Below are positions 9,692 through 20,174 of a DNA stretch of 64,000 bases, one piece after another; the first letter of the stretch is position 1; the number at the start of each line of letters is the position of its first letter. The position numbers were made by a program, and so were the translations under genes. The notes below the pieces were generated by a model, which was not told where the DNA came from, ran no database searches, and worked only from the letters and a program-made list of their open reading frames with translations. The DNA is taken from NCBI GenBank assembly GCA_022560025.1, contig JAFISE010000062.1, positions 113,342 through 177,341 on the forward strand, in the 5' to 3' direction. The DNA is from Stagonosporopsis chrysanthemi (taxonomy: Eukaryota; Ascomycota; Dothideomycetes; Pleosporales; Didymellaceae).

Positions 9692-12376
9692 TTAAGCGAG
9701 GTAGCCAAGCTCGTCGTCGTCCAGGCGCTCGAGGTATTCCTTCTCGAGGAGAATATCTATGCACTTCTTGATGTCCGGGATGCGTGGCATGAAGCGGTTC
9801 TTGATTTGCTGGATCGTCTCCGAGACAAGCTGCTGATGCTTCATCTTCTTGCGGGACTTCATGATACGCACGATGGCCGACTATTTCTATTTAGTGAAGC
9901 TCACAGGAAAGAGGTTACGCATATACATACTTGCATGAGCAGCTTTCGGTCCTCCTCAATGGTCTTGTGAGTATCTTCGGCTTCGGCCTTCTGCTCAGAC
10001 TTGATGCCAATGTTCAGATTCATCTTGACCTTCTTCGTCTTAAAGCTGGTATTGAGCTTGTATGTTGTGCCTGACTCGGGCTTCGCGTTCTCTGGCTCGG
10101 CGATCAGGACCTTGGCTTTGATGAAGACACCCAAGCTAGGATCGAGGGTCTCCTTGTTAAGCTTGGTCGCTTCGGCGATGTCGTCGTAGCTCACCGTATC
10201 GCTGTCGTTAAACAGGAGCATGATGGCCATCTGGTAAGTGGAGACCTGGAAAGTCGGAGAGGCCTTTGATTGAGCAACCTTGCAGTAGTTCGCCTTGACT
10301 TCACCCTTGCACAGCTGCCAAAGCCATGTGAGCTTACGGCCTTGATGCTTGTGGTTGTAAAAGCGTGCAAACCGCTCGTATGTCTGGACGATCTGCTGCG
10401 GCGCGGTGAAGGGTGTGGTGGGTGGTTGGAGCGGCCAGAAACCAGTTCCGAGGATGTGATAGCTGGCATCAATGCTAGCTTTGACGTCAACCTCGTCCAG
10501 ATTGTTGGACTGCCAATCTTTGAAGGCGGTGTTCAAATCCTTGGAGATCTGCATGTCCTGGAACATGCGCTGGAGCTTGTTGGTGTACTCGAACCCACAC
10601 GCTTCCTTCAGCTTGGAAATCATGCTAGTCTCGGCATCGTCAGAAGCTGATGTTGTCTGGACGAGACGCTTCGCCAGCATGCGCGAGTAAAATTTCTGGA
10701 ACACATCCTTGTCTTCAATGTACTTGAAGACGGTCATGACCTGGGTCAGGAGTTTCTCCATGTCGTCTTCCTCGCTCATCTTGGCACCAGAACGCTTCAG
10801 TAGAGTATCGGTGTACTTAGCCAGCAGTTCAGGCGACTTGTTAGAACCAGACTTGCAGATCTTGTTGCGGTTGACAAATTCTCTACACGCATTGTCCAGA
10901 GATCGCACAAACTCAGACTCGCCGTTGAAGGCCTTGTTGACGAGGTCCTGGTACTGGGTGTGGACCTCAAGAAGAGCCTCAACGTAGACCTTGGGCTCCA
11001 GTGTTTCGTTCTCTGTTGCGAGCTTCTCTACGGCCTGCAGACCTGCCTTCCGGACATGGGTCTCAAAGCGGTTGCGTAAAGGATCCAGGCCTTCGGGAAT
11101 GCGCGCAAGTAGCTTATACATCCGCCCGAGGTCTTCTTGTTTGTCGTGGTCGAGCAGGATCTGGAACTCTTCACGAAGAGCCTGCGAATGGTTCGTGATG
11201 AGAGACTGCTCGCACGTGCGCATCAACGGAATCATGATCTCGTTGAGCAGGTATAGTGGGACGCGTTCCTTCTCTTCATCGAGACGAGCCTCGGCCTTCT
11301 TCATGTACTCCACAACGCTGTTCTCGGCCAAGAATTGTTTTGATTCGTTGTCATAGTATGTCGCTGTTGCCTCTAGGAACGGCTTCTCGAAATACTCCTT
11401 GTACACGTCGAGGGTCGATTTCGAACTGTCGGCCTCATCCAAGCCCAGTGACACAAAAGAATCGACAACAGACTTGATGTGGGACTGCTCGATGGTCTCG
11501 CCATTTCGCTGCTTTTCGACAAGCTTCAAGACAGAGCGCATGACGCTCTCTTGCGTGCCTGTGAACATGTCCTCTTTCCATCTAACCAAGTGTAGCGTAT
11601 AGATGTCGTAGATGTGCTTCTTGCCCTCGTCCATCTCTCGCTTGACCCAATGACGGTTCAGGTACCTGAACAGGTGGTTGTTGTACTGGCCAGCAGTTGT
11701 GTAGCGGTTCCACTCCTTAATGTAGAATGTGAGGAGAGCTTCATCGACGTGCTCTCTTGACTGCGCCTGTACGCCAGCCAGATGCGCTTTGAGGTACTCA
11801 ATCAAGTGTTGGTAAAGATCCTCACCAAGCAGGTGGGCACCTCCACGGTTGTTGTTCGCTGCAAACGACGAGCCGGCGACGGCCTTCTGGGCGGTACAGA
11901 AGTTGTGAATGGCGGTGTACAGACCCATGTATGTCTTCATGTCCATGCCACCTCGTAGGTTGGTCATGATCTTGTCAACACCGGCTTCGAGATATTTCCA
12001 ACTGTGAGAGAGTCAGCATGCTGCTCGCAATAAAGTGCGATGTCCAACGTTTCCAGCACTCTCAACGCCTCCAGAAGCTCTGATGTATCATTCAACAGGC
12101 GGGTCCCATGCCCTTTGCGCGGAGCACATGCTAGCACAGTAATGTATCTCATGGTTGCGATGTATAAAATCTCGCCCGAGCTTCGATAAGAATGGTACAG
12201 GCTGGAGGTGTCCGCTACCTCGAAGAAACAGGCAGACAGTAGCAATGGTAGAGCTCAGAGCTGCTGGTGTATGACTGGCGCTCCCCTGACTGAAAAAGCA
12301 AGCGCGAACAAGACCAAGGCACTTACGTTGCGTTAACGTCGTCCTTCGCAGGAACGGGTGGCATCGTGGAAGCCAT
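9692..12376 (-). CDS. cul1: Cullin-1, SCF ubiquitin ligase scaffold
   Basis: Three exons: 12376-12327, 12001-9931, 9880-9692, giving 769 aa, a normal cullin-1 length. The start is MASTMPPVPAKDD. The N-terminal cullin repeats include YTAIHNFCT and the WNRYTTA region, which bind Skp1/F-box adaptors. The cullin homology domain spans roughly residues 400-650 (FKYIEDKDVFQKFYSRMLAK, ACGFEYTNKLQRMFQDM). The C-terminal neddylation site IVRIMKSRKKMKHQ has the acceptor Lys near residue 715 and is followed by the terminal YLERLDDDELGYLA. The C-terminal Rbx1-binding region looks intact. Intron 2 is 50 nt (9930-9881); intron 1 is 325 nt (12326-12002), unusually long here. It is called cullin-1 rather than 3 or 4 from the N-terminal motifs. 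Confidence 0.93.
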
Positions 12377-13336
12377 GACGAGCGTCGCGTGCGCGGGGCA
12401 CAATGTGTGGGCGTCTTTGTGCGCGCGTTATGTTGTTAGGGTTACTCGATAACTTCTAGGTCGTGAGTGAAGTTGTTGACGACCGTAAGGCGCAGGCTCG
12501 CAGTTGTGTGGTTGAGGCGGTCGTGTGGTAGGTGCGAAGTGCGGAGGCAAAGGTCGCGATGCGGGCAGCCGCTTATGAAGGCGAGAGAAACTGGTCCTAG
12601 CGCGCAACCACTCTTTCCCTGAGCAGAAATAAACTATGGGAAGGCAACCGGGTGGTGATGAAGAGACGCGGGCGAATGTTGGTGAATCACGTTGATGGTT
12701 CAGGCAACACCGCGCTTGGCTATCCATGGGCTTCACTTCAGCCTTGCACTAACGCTTACACACCGCACCGCAAAAGTGGGGCCGCAACATGTCTCGGTCA
12801 GAGCTCAAGAGGGTGCTCACCTTCAGACTTTCAAATGTGAGCTGTCTCAGCTAATTGTACGGCTCGTATACCAAGGAGTAGGGACATACCTATTCAAATT
12901 TCGATTTCCAGGACACTCTTGCGCCATTCTCGGTACCATGGTATCACTGTAGCCAGCAACGGTACTGTACCTCCATTACCACTCATCCACGTATCTCCCG
13001 CTCATTCTTGCTTCTCTGGACATATTCTCATAAACAGTACAATTTAAAACTTTCACTCACAGCAGTATAGCAGCACCTGGGTTGTTCCTCACACACCAAT
13101 GACGTCTTGCGGGGTCATGACCACATATTCAGAATTGCATCGACTGGCATAGTGTATTTCGTACAACTTCATAGTCATCTTCGAGCTTTCTTTCAATCAT
13201 CACAAGTCACACCCTCGTACTATCTTCTTCTTCACCCAGTCCAATAAGCTACTCCAACACGGTTTCCACCAGTCTGCAGCTGTCGCCACCCACTACAGCA
13301 ATCAACACACACACCACCATAACCCAGCAACTTCCA
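12377..13336. promoter_or_regulatory. Divergent promoter region cul1 / cupin gene
   Basis: 960 bp between divergent start codons. No other gene is supported; the short ORFs here look like chance. Confidence 0.45.
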
Positions 13337-13900
13337 ATGCCACCAAATCTCCACCTTACCCCCCTCTCCCCCCTACGCATCTCAGCGCACGACATCCCCT
13401 CACACGCCCACTTCCCCAACACGACGCCACACTCCCACCCCTTACTAATATACCACTCCTGCTTCCCCACCTCCACCTCCCCCACCGCCCTTGAATCCTA
13501 CCTGCCAAGCAACAACATAACGCCCCAATGGCGGTACACGATGTACAGCACGTCGCACTACCACAGCACGACGCACGAAATCCTGTGCATCGTGCGGGGG
13601 CGGGCGCGGTTGCTGTTCGGCGGTGAAGGCAACCCTGAGGGTGTGAAAGAGGAGGTTGGGGCCGGTGATGTGGTGGTTGTACCTGCGGGGGTTGCGCACA
13701 GGTTGGTGGAGGATATTGAGGGCGGATTTGAGATGGTGGGAGGTTATCCGAGGGGGTGTAGTTGGGATATGTGTTATGGGAAGGATGGGGAAGAGGGGAA
13801 GGCGAGGGCTGTCGCTGAGGTGGAGTGGTTGGAGAAGGATCCGATGTATGGGGAAGATGGGCCGGTGTTGTGGAAGAGGGACAGGTTGAAGAAGAGCTAG
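13337..13900 (+). CDS. Cupin-domain protein (YjlB-like)
   Basis: A 187-aa protein without introns. One cupin barrel is visible: motif 1 is HYHSTTHEILCIVRGRA (metal-binding His/His/Glu) and motif 2 is GDVVVVPAGVAHRL (His). The C-terminal part, GGYPRGCSWDMCYG and DPMYGEDGPVLWKR, resembles fungal and bacterial YjlB-type cupins, whose function is unknown. The N-terminal 55 residues are Pro/His-rich. The coding strand switches from C-rich (13340-13560) to G-rich (13600-13900), with C-ending codons giving way to G-ending ones. The call of a cupin is firm; the reaction is not known. Confidence 0.85.
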   Translation: MPPNLHLTPLSPLRISAHDIPSHAHFPNTTPHSHPLLIYHSCFPTSTSPTALESYLPSNNITPQWRYTMYSTSHYHSTTHEILCIVRGRARLLFGGEGNPEGVKEEVGAGDVVVVPAGVAHRLVEDIEGGFEMVGGYPRGCSWDMCYGKDGEEGKARAVAEVEWLEKDPMYGEDGPVLWKRDRLKKS

Positions 13901-14412
13901 GGGGTTGAGCTGTGAGGCTGAGGCTGAGGATGGAAGGTTTGGGTTATACTGGGAATCTGAAGCTGGGTCGAAGCCGCTGCGATGTACTGTCACAAGTTTG
14001 ATGCTGCACAAGTCGCATCGATGCACGAACATTGCATCATCGTATTATGTTTGAGTTGTGCTGAGGCTACAACAACCTGACAATCTATCTACGGCAACGC
14101 TGCGACCGTGACTGTCTGCACGTCGAGCCTGGAAAACAAACAAAACAACAAATCATTGTATGCCGCCAACGCCATGCATATGCAAAATCAAAACTAAGGA
14201 GATACAGATGCAAGGTCACGCGAACGGGAACGGAAACGGTCAGTCTGCGCCAGGACGAAGGTACCAGCACGCCGGGCGATGCGGTACCTGAGCGTCGGCT
14301 TGTCTGTGTCTTTCCTGTGAAGACAGCGATATCAGTAAGAGCAAGGAAATGTGTATGATGGTACAAGTATGTATGCGGAATCGAAATACGAAAATGTCAG
14401 AGGCGGCAGGTA
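13901..14412. other. Intergenic between convergent cupin and SRF1-like genes
   Basis: 512 bp with no supported gene. Confidence 0.55.
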
Positions 14413-15828
14413 CTACCTAGCGACGCGATGGATCAACCTTGACAGTGTTAGCGACATCACATAGGTGCGTTGGGCAATCAAGTCATACCTCAAGGTACTG
14501 ATACTAAAAGTAGCCAGCCAGGCCAGCAGCGCAATCAATAAGGTCGCAGTCAGCGCCTTTTGCCGGACGCAAATCGACCTGGTGTATGGACAACTCTCGT
14601 CTGTGCCGTTCCTACACGCCCACTTATCGTCAGTCAGGGCTTGGAACGCCAGACTGAGATTTGCAGATTCGAACACGATGAAAGCCAGATCTAAGAATAT
14701 AAGGGCCATCTTCGCGTTGTGCGATCGCAGACCGAGAGGCTTTGACGTGTACTCGTCGTACGTGATGTAGCAGGTGTAGACGATAGCAACGACATCAACA
14801 ATGATGGCCATCCAGGTGGAAGAATTGTTGTCACAGCCCCTCGAGTCCGACTTGTGAAAGATGGCGCCAGCCAAGGACAGGGCCAGAATCGAAAATGTAA
14901 GCACAATGCAACGGACCAATGCCGGGACCATGGGGTGATTCATGACGGTGCGATGGAACAAGACCATCTTCCGCCTCCTCTTCGCAGGACTAAACATCCA
15001 GAAGCCCTTGATCTTCTCCTCTTTGTCCTCTTCGTCGATGGGTTCCCACGGCTTCTCCAGGTCTGGCATGTTCGTAGCCATCCAGTCATCGTCGACGATC
15101 TGTCCTCTCGAGGAGATAGGGCGGTCATGCTGTTCGAGGTTGGAGGCCGCAGCAAACTGTTTCCACTTTGAGGCATTTTGGCTGACGGGGGTAGTAAGGG
15201 TCACGGGCGCGCCCTCGCGGACATGGTCAAACTTTCGGCCAGGCACGTTGGACTTGGGCGTGGGCATGTAGTGGTGGGAGGCTGGGCGGATCGAGGTGGG
15301 CGTGCGAGGCAGCAGCAGCGAGGTGGCATCTGCTATCTCGTCCTCGTCGGCCGATTGGACCCATGGCGGCAGGGAGCGTGCAGCACGCTGGCGCTCGCGG
15401 TTGTCCGCGACAGTCGAGCTGGTGCCCTTGGAGGACGCCAGCGTGTGTGGCGTGCTCGAGATGCTGTGGCTGTGGCTCTTCCGCACGGCGGCGCTTTCGC
15501 TCTGGTCGTCGCGCGAGAGGCCGGACACGACGCTGACGCGCGAGTGCGGGCGGTGCTGCGATGACTGCGATGAGGCTGAGGGTGGCGGGAGCGGCGAGGG
15601 CAGCAGCGAGGAGGCTCCGGGGCGGCCGACGAGGGTGGAGCTGGTGGTGGGCGGGTACGAGGCGGCGGCGGCGGCGGCTGTGGCGGTGGTGGAGGAGGTA
15701 GAGGTGGAGGTGGAGGTGGAGAGGGCGTCCTTGGGACTGAGGAATGCCAGCGACTCGCGCTGGCCATTGCTGGGGGCATTGGAGCCATGGTCGCTCTTGG
15801 GGCGCTCGGCCACAGGCTTGCTGGCCAT
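14413..15828 (-). CDS. SRF1: Four-pass membrane protein, SRF1-like regulator of phospholipase D
   Basis: The unspliced ORF is 471 aa. The better model removes a 51-nt intron (14488-14438, GTATGA...GTCAAG), giving 454 aa ending STLRLIHRVAR. The N-terminal 250 residues are disordered and Ser/Thr/Ala/Pro-rich; a conserved block follows (GRKFDHVREGAPVTL, KWKQFAAAS, PWEPIDEEDK). FWMFSPAKRRRK precedes four hydrophobic segments: VRCIVLTFSILALSLAGAIF, WMAIIVDVVAIVYTCYITY, ALIFLDLAFIVFESANLSLAF and ALTATLLIALLAWLATFSIS. This order matches what I recall of fungal Srf1, a phospholipase D (Spo14) regulator in yeast. The family name rests on recall and is less certain than the topology. Confidence 0.72.
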   Translation of the reverse strand: MASKPVAERPKSDHGSNAPSNGQRESLAFLSPKDALSTSTSTSTSSTTATAAAAAASYPPTTSSTLVGRPGASSLLPSPLPPPSASSQSSQHRPHSRVSVVSGLSRDDQSESAAVRKSHSHSISSTPHTLASSKGTSSTVADNRERQRAARSLPPWVQSADEDEIADATSLLLPRTPTSIRPASHHYMPTPKSNVPGRKFDHVREGAPVTLTTPVSQNASKWKQFAAASNLEQHDRPISSRGQIVDDDWMATNMPDLEKPWEPIDEEDKEEKIKGFWMFSPAKRRRKMVLFHRTVMNHPMVPALVRCIVLTFSILALSLAGAIFHKSDSRGCDNNSSTWMAIIVDVVAIVYTCYITYDEYTSKPLGLRSHNAKMALIFLDLAFIVFESANLSLAFQALTDDKWACRNGTDESCPYTRSICVRQKALTATLLIALLAWLATFSISTLRYDLIAQRTYVMSLTLSRLIHRVAR

Positions 15829-16566
15829 TCCTTGTGTGCCGTCTGGGGCGTAGGGTTCGAGGGGCCTCGTCGTCGCACGAAGCGGGTCCCGTGACTGGGC
15901 TACTAGTATGTCCTGCCCCAGCGTCCGTCCGCAAGCAGGCCTGGCAGGGCGGCGGCGCGCGTCAGCGAGAGAGAGACGGCTCTGGCCTGCTTGGCGAGGC
16001 GGCGGCGAGTGGGAGCAGCAGCGGCGGCGGCGGCGACAGCAGTTAGGTCAGCGTGCGCAGCAGCGACAGCATGGCAGGCAGAATGTTCGAGGGCCGCAGC
16101 AAAGCGGGCAGCAGCAAGCGCGAGGGGCGAGGGCAAGCGTTTCGCACGTTTCGAGCGGTGGTGCCCGGGAGCGTGCGCGGTGGCAGGGAGAGATTGCTTG
16201 CTGCTGATCTGCGTTCAAAACAGGGATGACGCCCTCCATGGCTAGCCCCTGGAGCCAGCTGGGTCTGCGCGCAGGGAACAGGCGCACAGGGAAGCGACTC
16301 CACTGCTGCTGGCCGGGCGCGCTCTGATGTAATCGCCCGCCTAGCACAGCCTTGCCGCTGCGCAAGCAATTTCAAGCCTCGCCTCTGCCAGGGCCGCGGC
16401 TGAAGTCTGTACATGCACACAAAAAGTCCACGCGACTCGGCACCCAGAGATATGTCTGACCAGGCACCCGCTTGAGCCCTGCACCACCGCCTGCGCCATT
16501 GTGTGCGCTTACATAACGCGCCTGCCTGCGACACCACCCTGCGCCTTCCCAAACAGGCAGTCCACG
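15829..16566. promoter_or_regulatory. Divergent GC-rich promoter region
   Basis: 738 bp between the divergent SRF1-like gene and the K+/H+ exchange-related gene. It is GC-rich, with short GGC/GCA runs near 16010-16090 that read as poly-Ala/Arg in all frames. No supported gene. Confidence 0.45.
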
Positions 16567-17620
16567 ATGCGCCTCTTCCTGCTCCCCATCTCGACGCGCC
16601 GCTCGCTGGTCTACTGTGAGAAGCTGCACGAGAAGGCCCCCAAAGATCGCTCGCTCCTCGACAAAGTCACTCTCAAAGCCAACGAGACCTGGGCGGCTTG
16701 GGAGAAGGACGAGAAGGCCGTCGGCAACTGGAAGAAGAAAGTTACCTTTTACGGCAACCAGGCGCTGAAGCGCATCCCATACGAGGAATGGGGCCTCAAG
16801 ACGCTGCCCACGCTGACCGACCGGCGGAAAAAAGATATCATCGAGGGCAAGGCCAAGCATGAGCTTTTATTTCCCGGGCGCTATCTGAAGCAAGAGAGAA
16901 TTACTGAGATTCTGACCAAACTGGCGCAAGAACGGCAGGGAATGCACCGCAGCAAGCTTATATGGAGCGTCGTCATCATGCCCTTCACAGCGCCCTTCAT
17001 GCTGGTGCCCGTTGTTCCCAACCTGCCATTCTTTTATGTGCTCTACCGCGCATGGTCGCACTGGAAAGGTATACCATTACAATTTGCAAACTTCACATCT
17101 GACGTTGTAAGCTAACTATCTCACAGCACTCTCCGGATCAAAATACCTCGAATTCCTCCTCCAGCACAACCAGCCCATCCCCAGCACCTCCTGGGCGCTG
17201 GATGAAGCTTACACTGCAGGCCTCATGTATCCCACTCGCAAAATCTCGCGTGCAGCTCCCCGCCCGACCGAGAAAGAAGCTGACCAAGTCTCTACCGTGG
17301 TGCACCAGCAGACTAACAACGAGAGCGAAGACGTCATGGTGCTCCAGCGCTGGAACGGCAAGCTTATCGCCGAGCAGTTTGACCTGCCGGACATGGAAGT
17401 TGAGATTGAGCGCGCGGTCGAGCAGGTCGAGAAGTCGATCGATGCCAAAGAGAAGCTCATGGAGAAGAAGCTCGAGCAAGAGAAGGCTACGACCGATGAG
17501 CCAAATCAGAGGGCTAAGGATCTCCTGCCTGCGCATATTCTGGAGAATGTCCATCACGAGGCTGAGCATGTTGCGGAGAAGGCAAAGGTCAAGAGGGCTG
17601 AGGAGACTGTAAAGCACTGA
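16567..17620 (+). CDS. Mitochondrial K+/H+ exchange-related protein (YDL183C family)
   Basis: Two exons, 16567-17068 and 17127-17620 (58-nt intron), giving 331 aa. The start is MRLFLLPISTRRSLVYCEKL, the typical N-terminus of the fungal family linked to mitochondrial K+/H+ exchange (PF10173-type). Further marks are ETWAAWEKDEKAVG, the block LPTLTDRRKKDIIEGK, and a hydrophobic hairpin, VVIMPFTAPFMLVPVVPNLP then FFYVLYRAWSHWKALSGSKY, split by the intron. The C-terminal 100 residues form a charged coiled coil (EIERAVEQVEKSIDAKEKLM). It is expected at the mitochondrial inner membrane. The family is confident; the transport mechanism is not shown by the sequence. Confidence 0.87.
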
Positions 17621-17984
17621 GCCGTTGGAACTTTTGGCTAGCCTTGGAGCTACGTGCGAGCGGGTTATTCCTCTAGCCACCATGTTTAGATTCCTGGACA
17701 CGGTCGCTGGATGATGTAGGAATTATGTTGGATTACGTTGTACGATATCACGCACCCAAGATACCAGGAGTTGGCGGCATACATTTGAAATGACGGTCGA
17801 ACACTCAATTCTTCCTTACATCTGTTTCGGACTGCTAGAATCTCAGTGAGTTAACATGCTGCTTACCGCCCCTGTAGTCAGCGCTTCTAGCAAACCTCAA
17901 CCCAATCCACACTGTCTAAATTCCAAAACGCCCCACAGGAGGTAAGTTCTTCCTCTGATGACCAGCAGCCAACAGTCGCAAAAA
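17621..17984. other. Intergenic between convergent genes
   Basis: 364 bp; nothing beyond 3' flanks is seen. Confidence 0.55.
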
Positions 17985-18590
17985 TCACTCCTCTGGAACG
18001 AAATCGATCCTCTTTGCAGCATCAGCAGCGGCAGCCGTATCAGAGGAGTCTTCCACCACGATCACCGAGTCCACCGACCCTGCATCCCCCATGACCACAT
18101 CCGACCCTTTCGCCGGCTCTGCATGCTCGATGCCCCCCTGAAGCGCAACCTCAACAATCCTGAGTCTGCTCTCAATTTCCAGCACTTTACTTCTCGCCAT
18201 CACCATCGCCACCTCACTTACATCCTCGTTAGTCATGTGTTGACGGTGCTCAGCCATGGCAAGATTGAAATTCTTGACCAACATGCTGATATAACGAGAA
18301 ATGCGCCAGATGCGCCGGTTCATGTCGATGTCGCCGGCTTTGTTATCATACTTCTCGCCAAGGGTCTGCAGCTTGGCCTTTTCTGTCTCGATGTGCGCGC
18401 GCAGGAATTCTGCTTTCTTCATGTACGCATCGCGTCGTGTGTTGATTCTCTGGCGGAGAGTCTCGGGGGTTTCTTTGTTGGTGGTAGAGGATGTGGGTAT
18501 TGGTGAAGCAGGGCTGGTGGGGGGCGCGGACTTGGTGGTGTCTGTGACTGAATTGAAGAACTCGGGGCTTGTTGGGGTTGAATCCATCAT
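17985..18590 (-). CDS. Coiled-coil hypothetical protein with possible SUMO-interacting motif
   Basis: 201 aa if translation starts at MMDSTPTSPEFF (18590); the frame is open to an ATG at 18797 (270 aa), but that extension looks like leader sequence. The N-terminal 45 residues are Ser/Thr/Pro-rich. Residues about 45-165 form a charged alpha-helical or coiled-coil region (TLRQRINTRRDAYMKKAEFL, HIETEKAKLQTLGEKYDNKA). The tail is acidic and contains VIVVEDSSD, which fits the hydrophobic-acidic pattern of a SUMO-interacting motif (inference). I do not recognise the family. The consistent codon pattern and composition support a real gene. Confidence 0.65.
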   Translation of the reverse strand: MMDSTPTSPEFFNSVTDTTKSAPPTSPASPIPTSSTTNKETPETLRQRINTRRDAYMKKAEFLRAHIETEKAKLQTLGEKYDNKAGDIDMNRRIWRISRYISMLVKNFNLAMAEHRQHMTNEDVSEVAMVMARSKVLEIESRLRIVEVALQGGIEHAEPAKGSDVVMGDAGSVDSVIVVEDSSDTAAAADAAKRIDFVPEE

Positions 18591-19338
18591 GGCGTGCAGT
18601 TGTGTAGAGCGCGGCAGAGATATACGCCATGAGAAGAGAAGACTTTCATGCGCGTTCATGTGATCGAGTGAAGGAACATGTGGGCTGAAGCAATTGATTG
18701 CGACTTCAACCGCTGACGACTTTCCGCTGTGAAATGACAAACTTCCTTTCACTTGGGCGATGTAGTCGAAGACGAATGTTGAGCCCTTTCTCTGCATGTT
18801 GGAGGCATATGCAAGCAGCTCCTAACATGAAAGTAAGCCGGTATCGTGGGGTTCAGCCGAGTTGAAAGACATCAGCGTCTTTCTACATACCGCGGAAGAC
18901 CTACGCCGAAAGACGACGACTTACAATGGTATCACGGCCATCTCGGAGAACAAAAACAACACGTCCGTTGCAGTGTTTACACAGAATTAGTACTCGGCTA
19001 GTAACCAAGTATTTCTGAACATTTGACACCCAGAAGCACCACTGATCTCGAAAATCACACCTAATCAGAGAACAGACTCACAAGTTCATCCGTTCTTCCA
19101 CATCCATCGTCTCATCCACCACATACCTATATTCCTTCTTGACACCGACTAGCACCATCTCTGCTATGTCAACCAACTTATCTCTCACCCAACCATCAAG
19201 GTCTTTTCATTTGTGGACAAAACCCGGCTTATCTCAAGGCGTGGTGAGGATCTGCTGGCGGCGGACGAGTTGTGTGACGAGGGTACAGAATGCTGGATTG
19301 GGGCTGTAGGATATTCTTTCGCTGGTGTGGATTGAGTG
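18591..19338. other. Gene-free stretch
   Basis: Upstream region of the coiled-coil gene. No ORF of note and no repeat. Confidence 0.5.
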
Positions 19339-19915
19339 TTAGATTACAAAGTCTGATACGCTATTGTTATCCAACCACTGAGCAGTCTGCTCATCCGCGT
19401 CTGCAGGGAAGGCTTCGATATCTGTATCTTTATCTGAGTCTGTGTCTCGAGTTGTCTCTAAGTTGTAAGCGGGCTCCAACTCTTGCCTCAGCCCTAGCAC
19501 ACCTTGGGCTCCAGTATCGTCGTCTTCCGAAAACAACACCCTTAGAATATGTCCACCTCCCTGTCAAGCTGCGTTATAATCCTTTCGTGTTGTAGATATA
19601 GCAGTGACCTTACTAATTGCGGTATCGGGGTCCTGCGGCGTCGTGGGAGGGATGCTGAGGAGCTTGCCACTTGCTGCGTTGTGGTCCTCTCGTGTCGTCG
19701 AGTTTGCGAGAAGTACGGCAGGGAGCTTTCCACTTGCTCTGATGCACGAACTGACGCTGTGAAGTGTAATGACAGTCCAGCGGATTTGAGTAGGTTTCCT
19801 GCTTTTTTTGGTATGCCCAGTGAAGCCTCGTCGTCGTCATCCTCAAGAATACCCCAGCTCAGGAGCTCATCGACCTCTTCTTTGCGGTGGCGTTCGGCAT
19901 CGCAAAGAGATTCGA
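19339..19915 (-). pseudogene. 5'-less gene fragment with one intron
   Basis: On the minus strand a frame opens directly after a stop near 19918 and reads ESLCDAERHRKEEVDELL, then LLSWGILEDDDDEASLGIPK, down to RRRTPIPQL. A donor GTAAGG and an acceptor CTTGACAG join it in frame to GGGHILRVLFSEDDDTGAQG and on to a stop after SDFVI at 19339. The spliced product is acidic and shows no known domain. No ATG is present in frame, and a run of 15 G (20039-20053) lies just upstream, so the 5' part may be lost, mutated, or hidden by a sequence error. The plus-strand ORF 19549-19923 is judged to be its shadow. Confidence 0.4.
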
Positions 19916-20038
19916 TTGTTTAAGGGAGCAATAGAGCCCTAAGCTGGCTACAACTCCCACAACAGATTCATTAGATCTCTTTGCGCAGACTTGAAGTGTT
20001 TACTACTCTCTATTCTCTACGCCATCGAAGCTCAAAAA

Positions 20039-20053
20039 GGGGGGGGGGGGGGG
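20039..20053. repeat. Homopolymer run of 15 G
   Basis: 15 consecutive G bases between the gene fragment at 19.3-19.9 kb and the MFS gene. Length errors are common at such runs, so neighbouring frames should be treated with care. Confidence 0.85.
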
Positions 20054-20174
20054 TAAAGCCGGAAGGTGAGTTTGCAAGTTCACGCGTACGGTATGCGAGG
20101 AATTGGATTGAGGTATGCAAATAATTCAGACTACGGTGCTTCCACAGGTGGTATTGAGATTACGAAAGGATGTG

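Noticed and set aside
12428..12736. 102-aa minus-strand ORF upstream of cul1
   Set aside because: It lies in the cul1 promoter or 5' UTR region and has no splice site joining it in frame to cullin.
15227..15934. Overlapping ORFs of 128-235 aa in five other frames of the SRF1-like gene
   Set aside because: They are Ala/Arg/Pro-rich products of the GC-rich Ser/Thr/Ala repeat in the true frame and have no domain.
19549..19923. Plus-strand ORF of 124 aa
   Set aside because: It is rich in Cys, Ser and Arg and overlaps a better, acidic minus-strand frame that splices in frame; judged to be its shadow.
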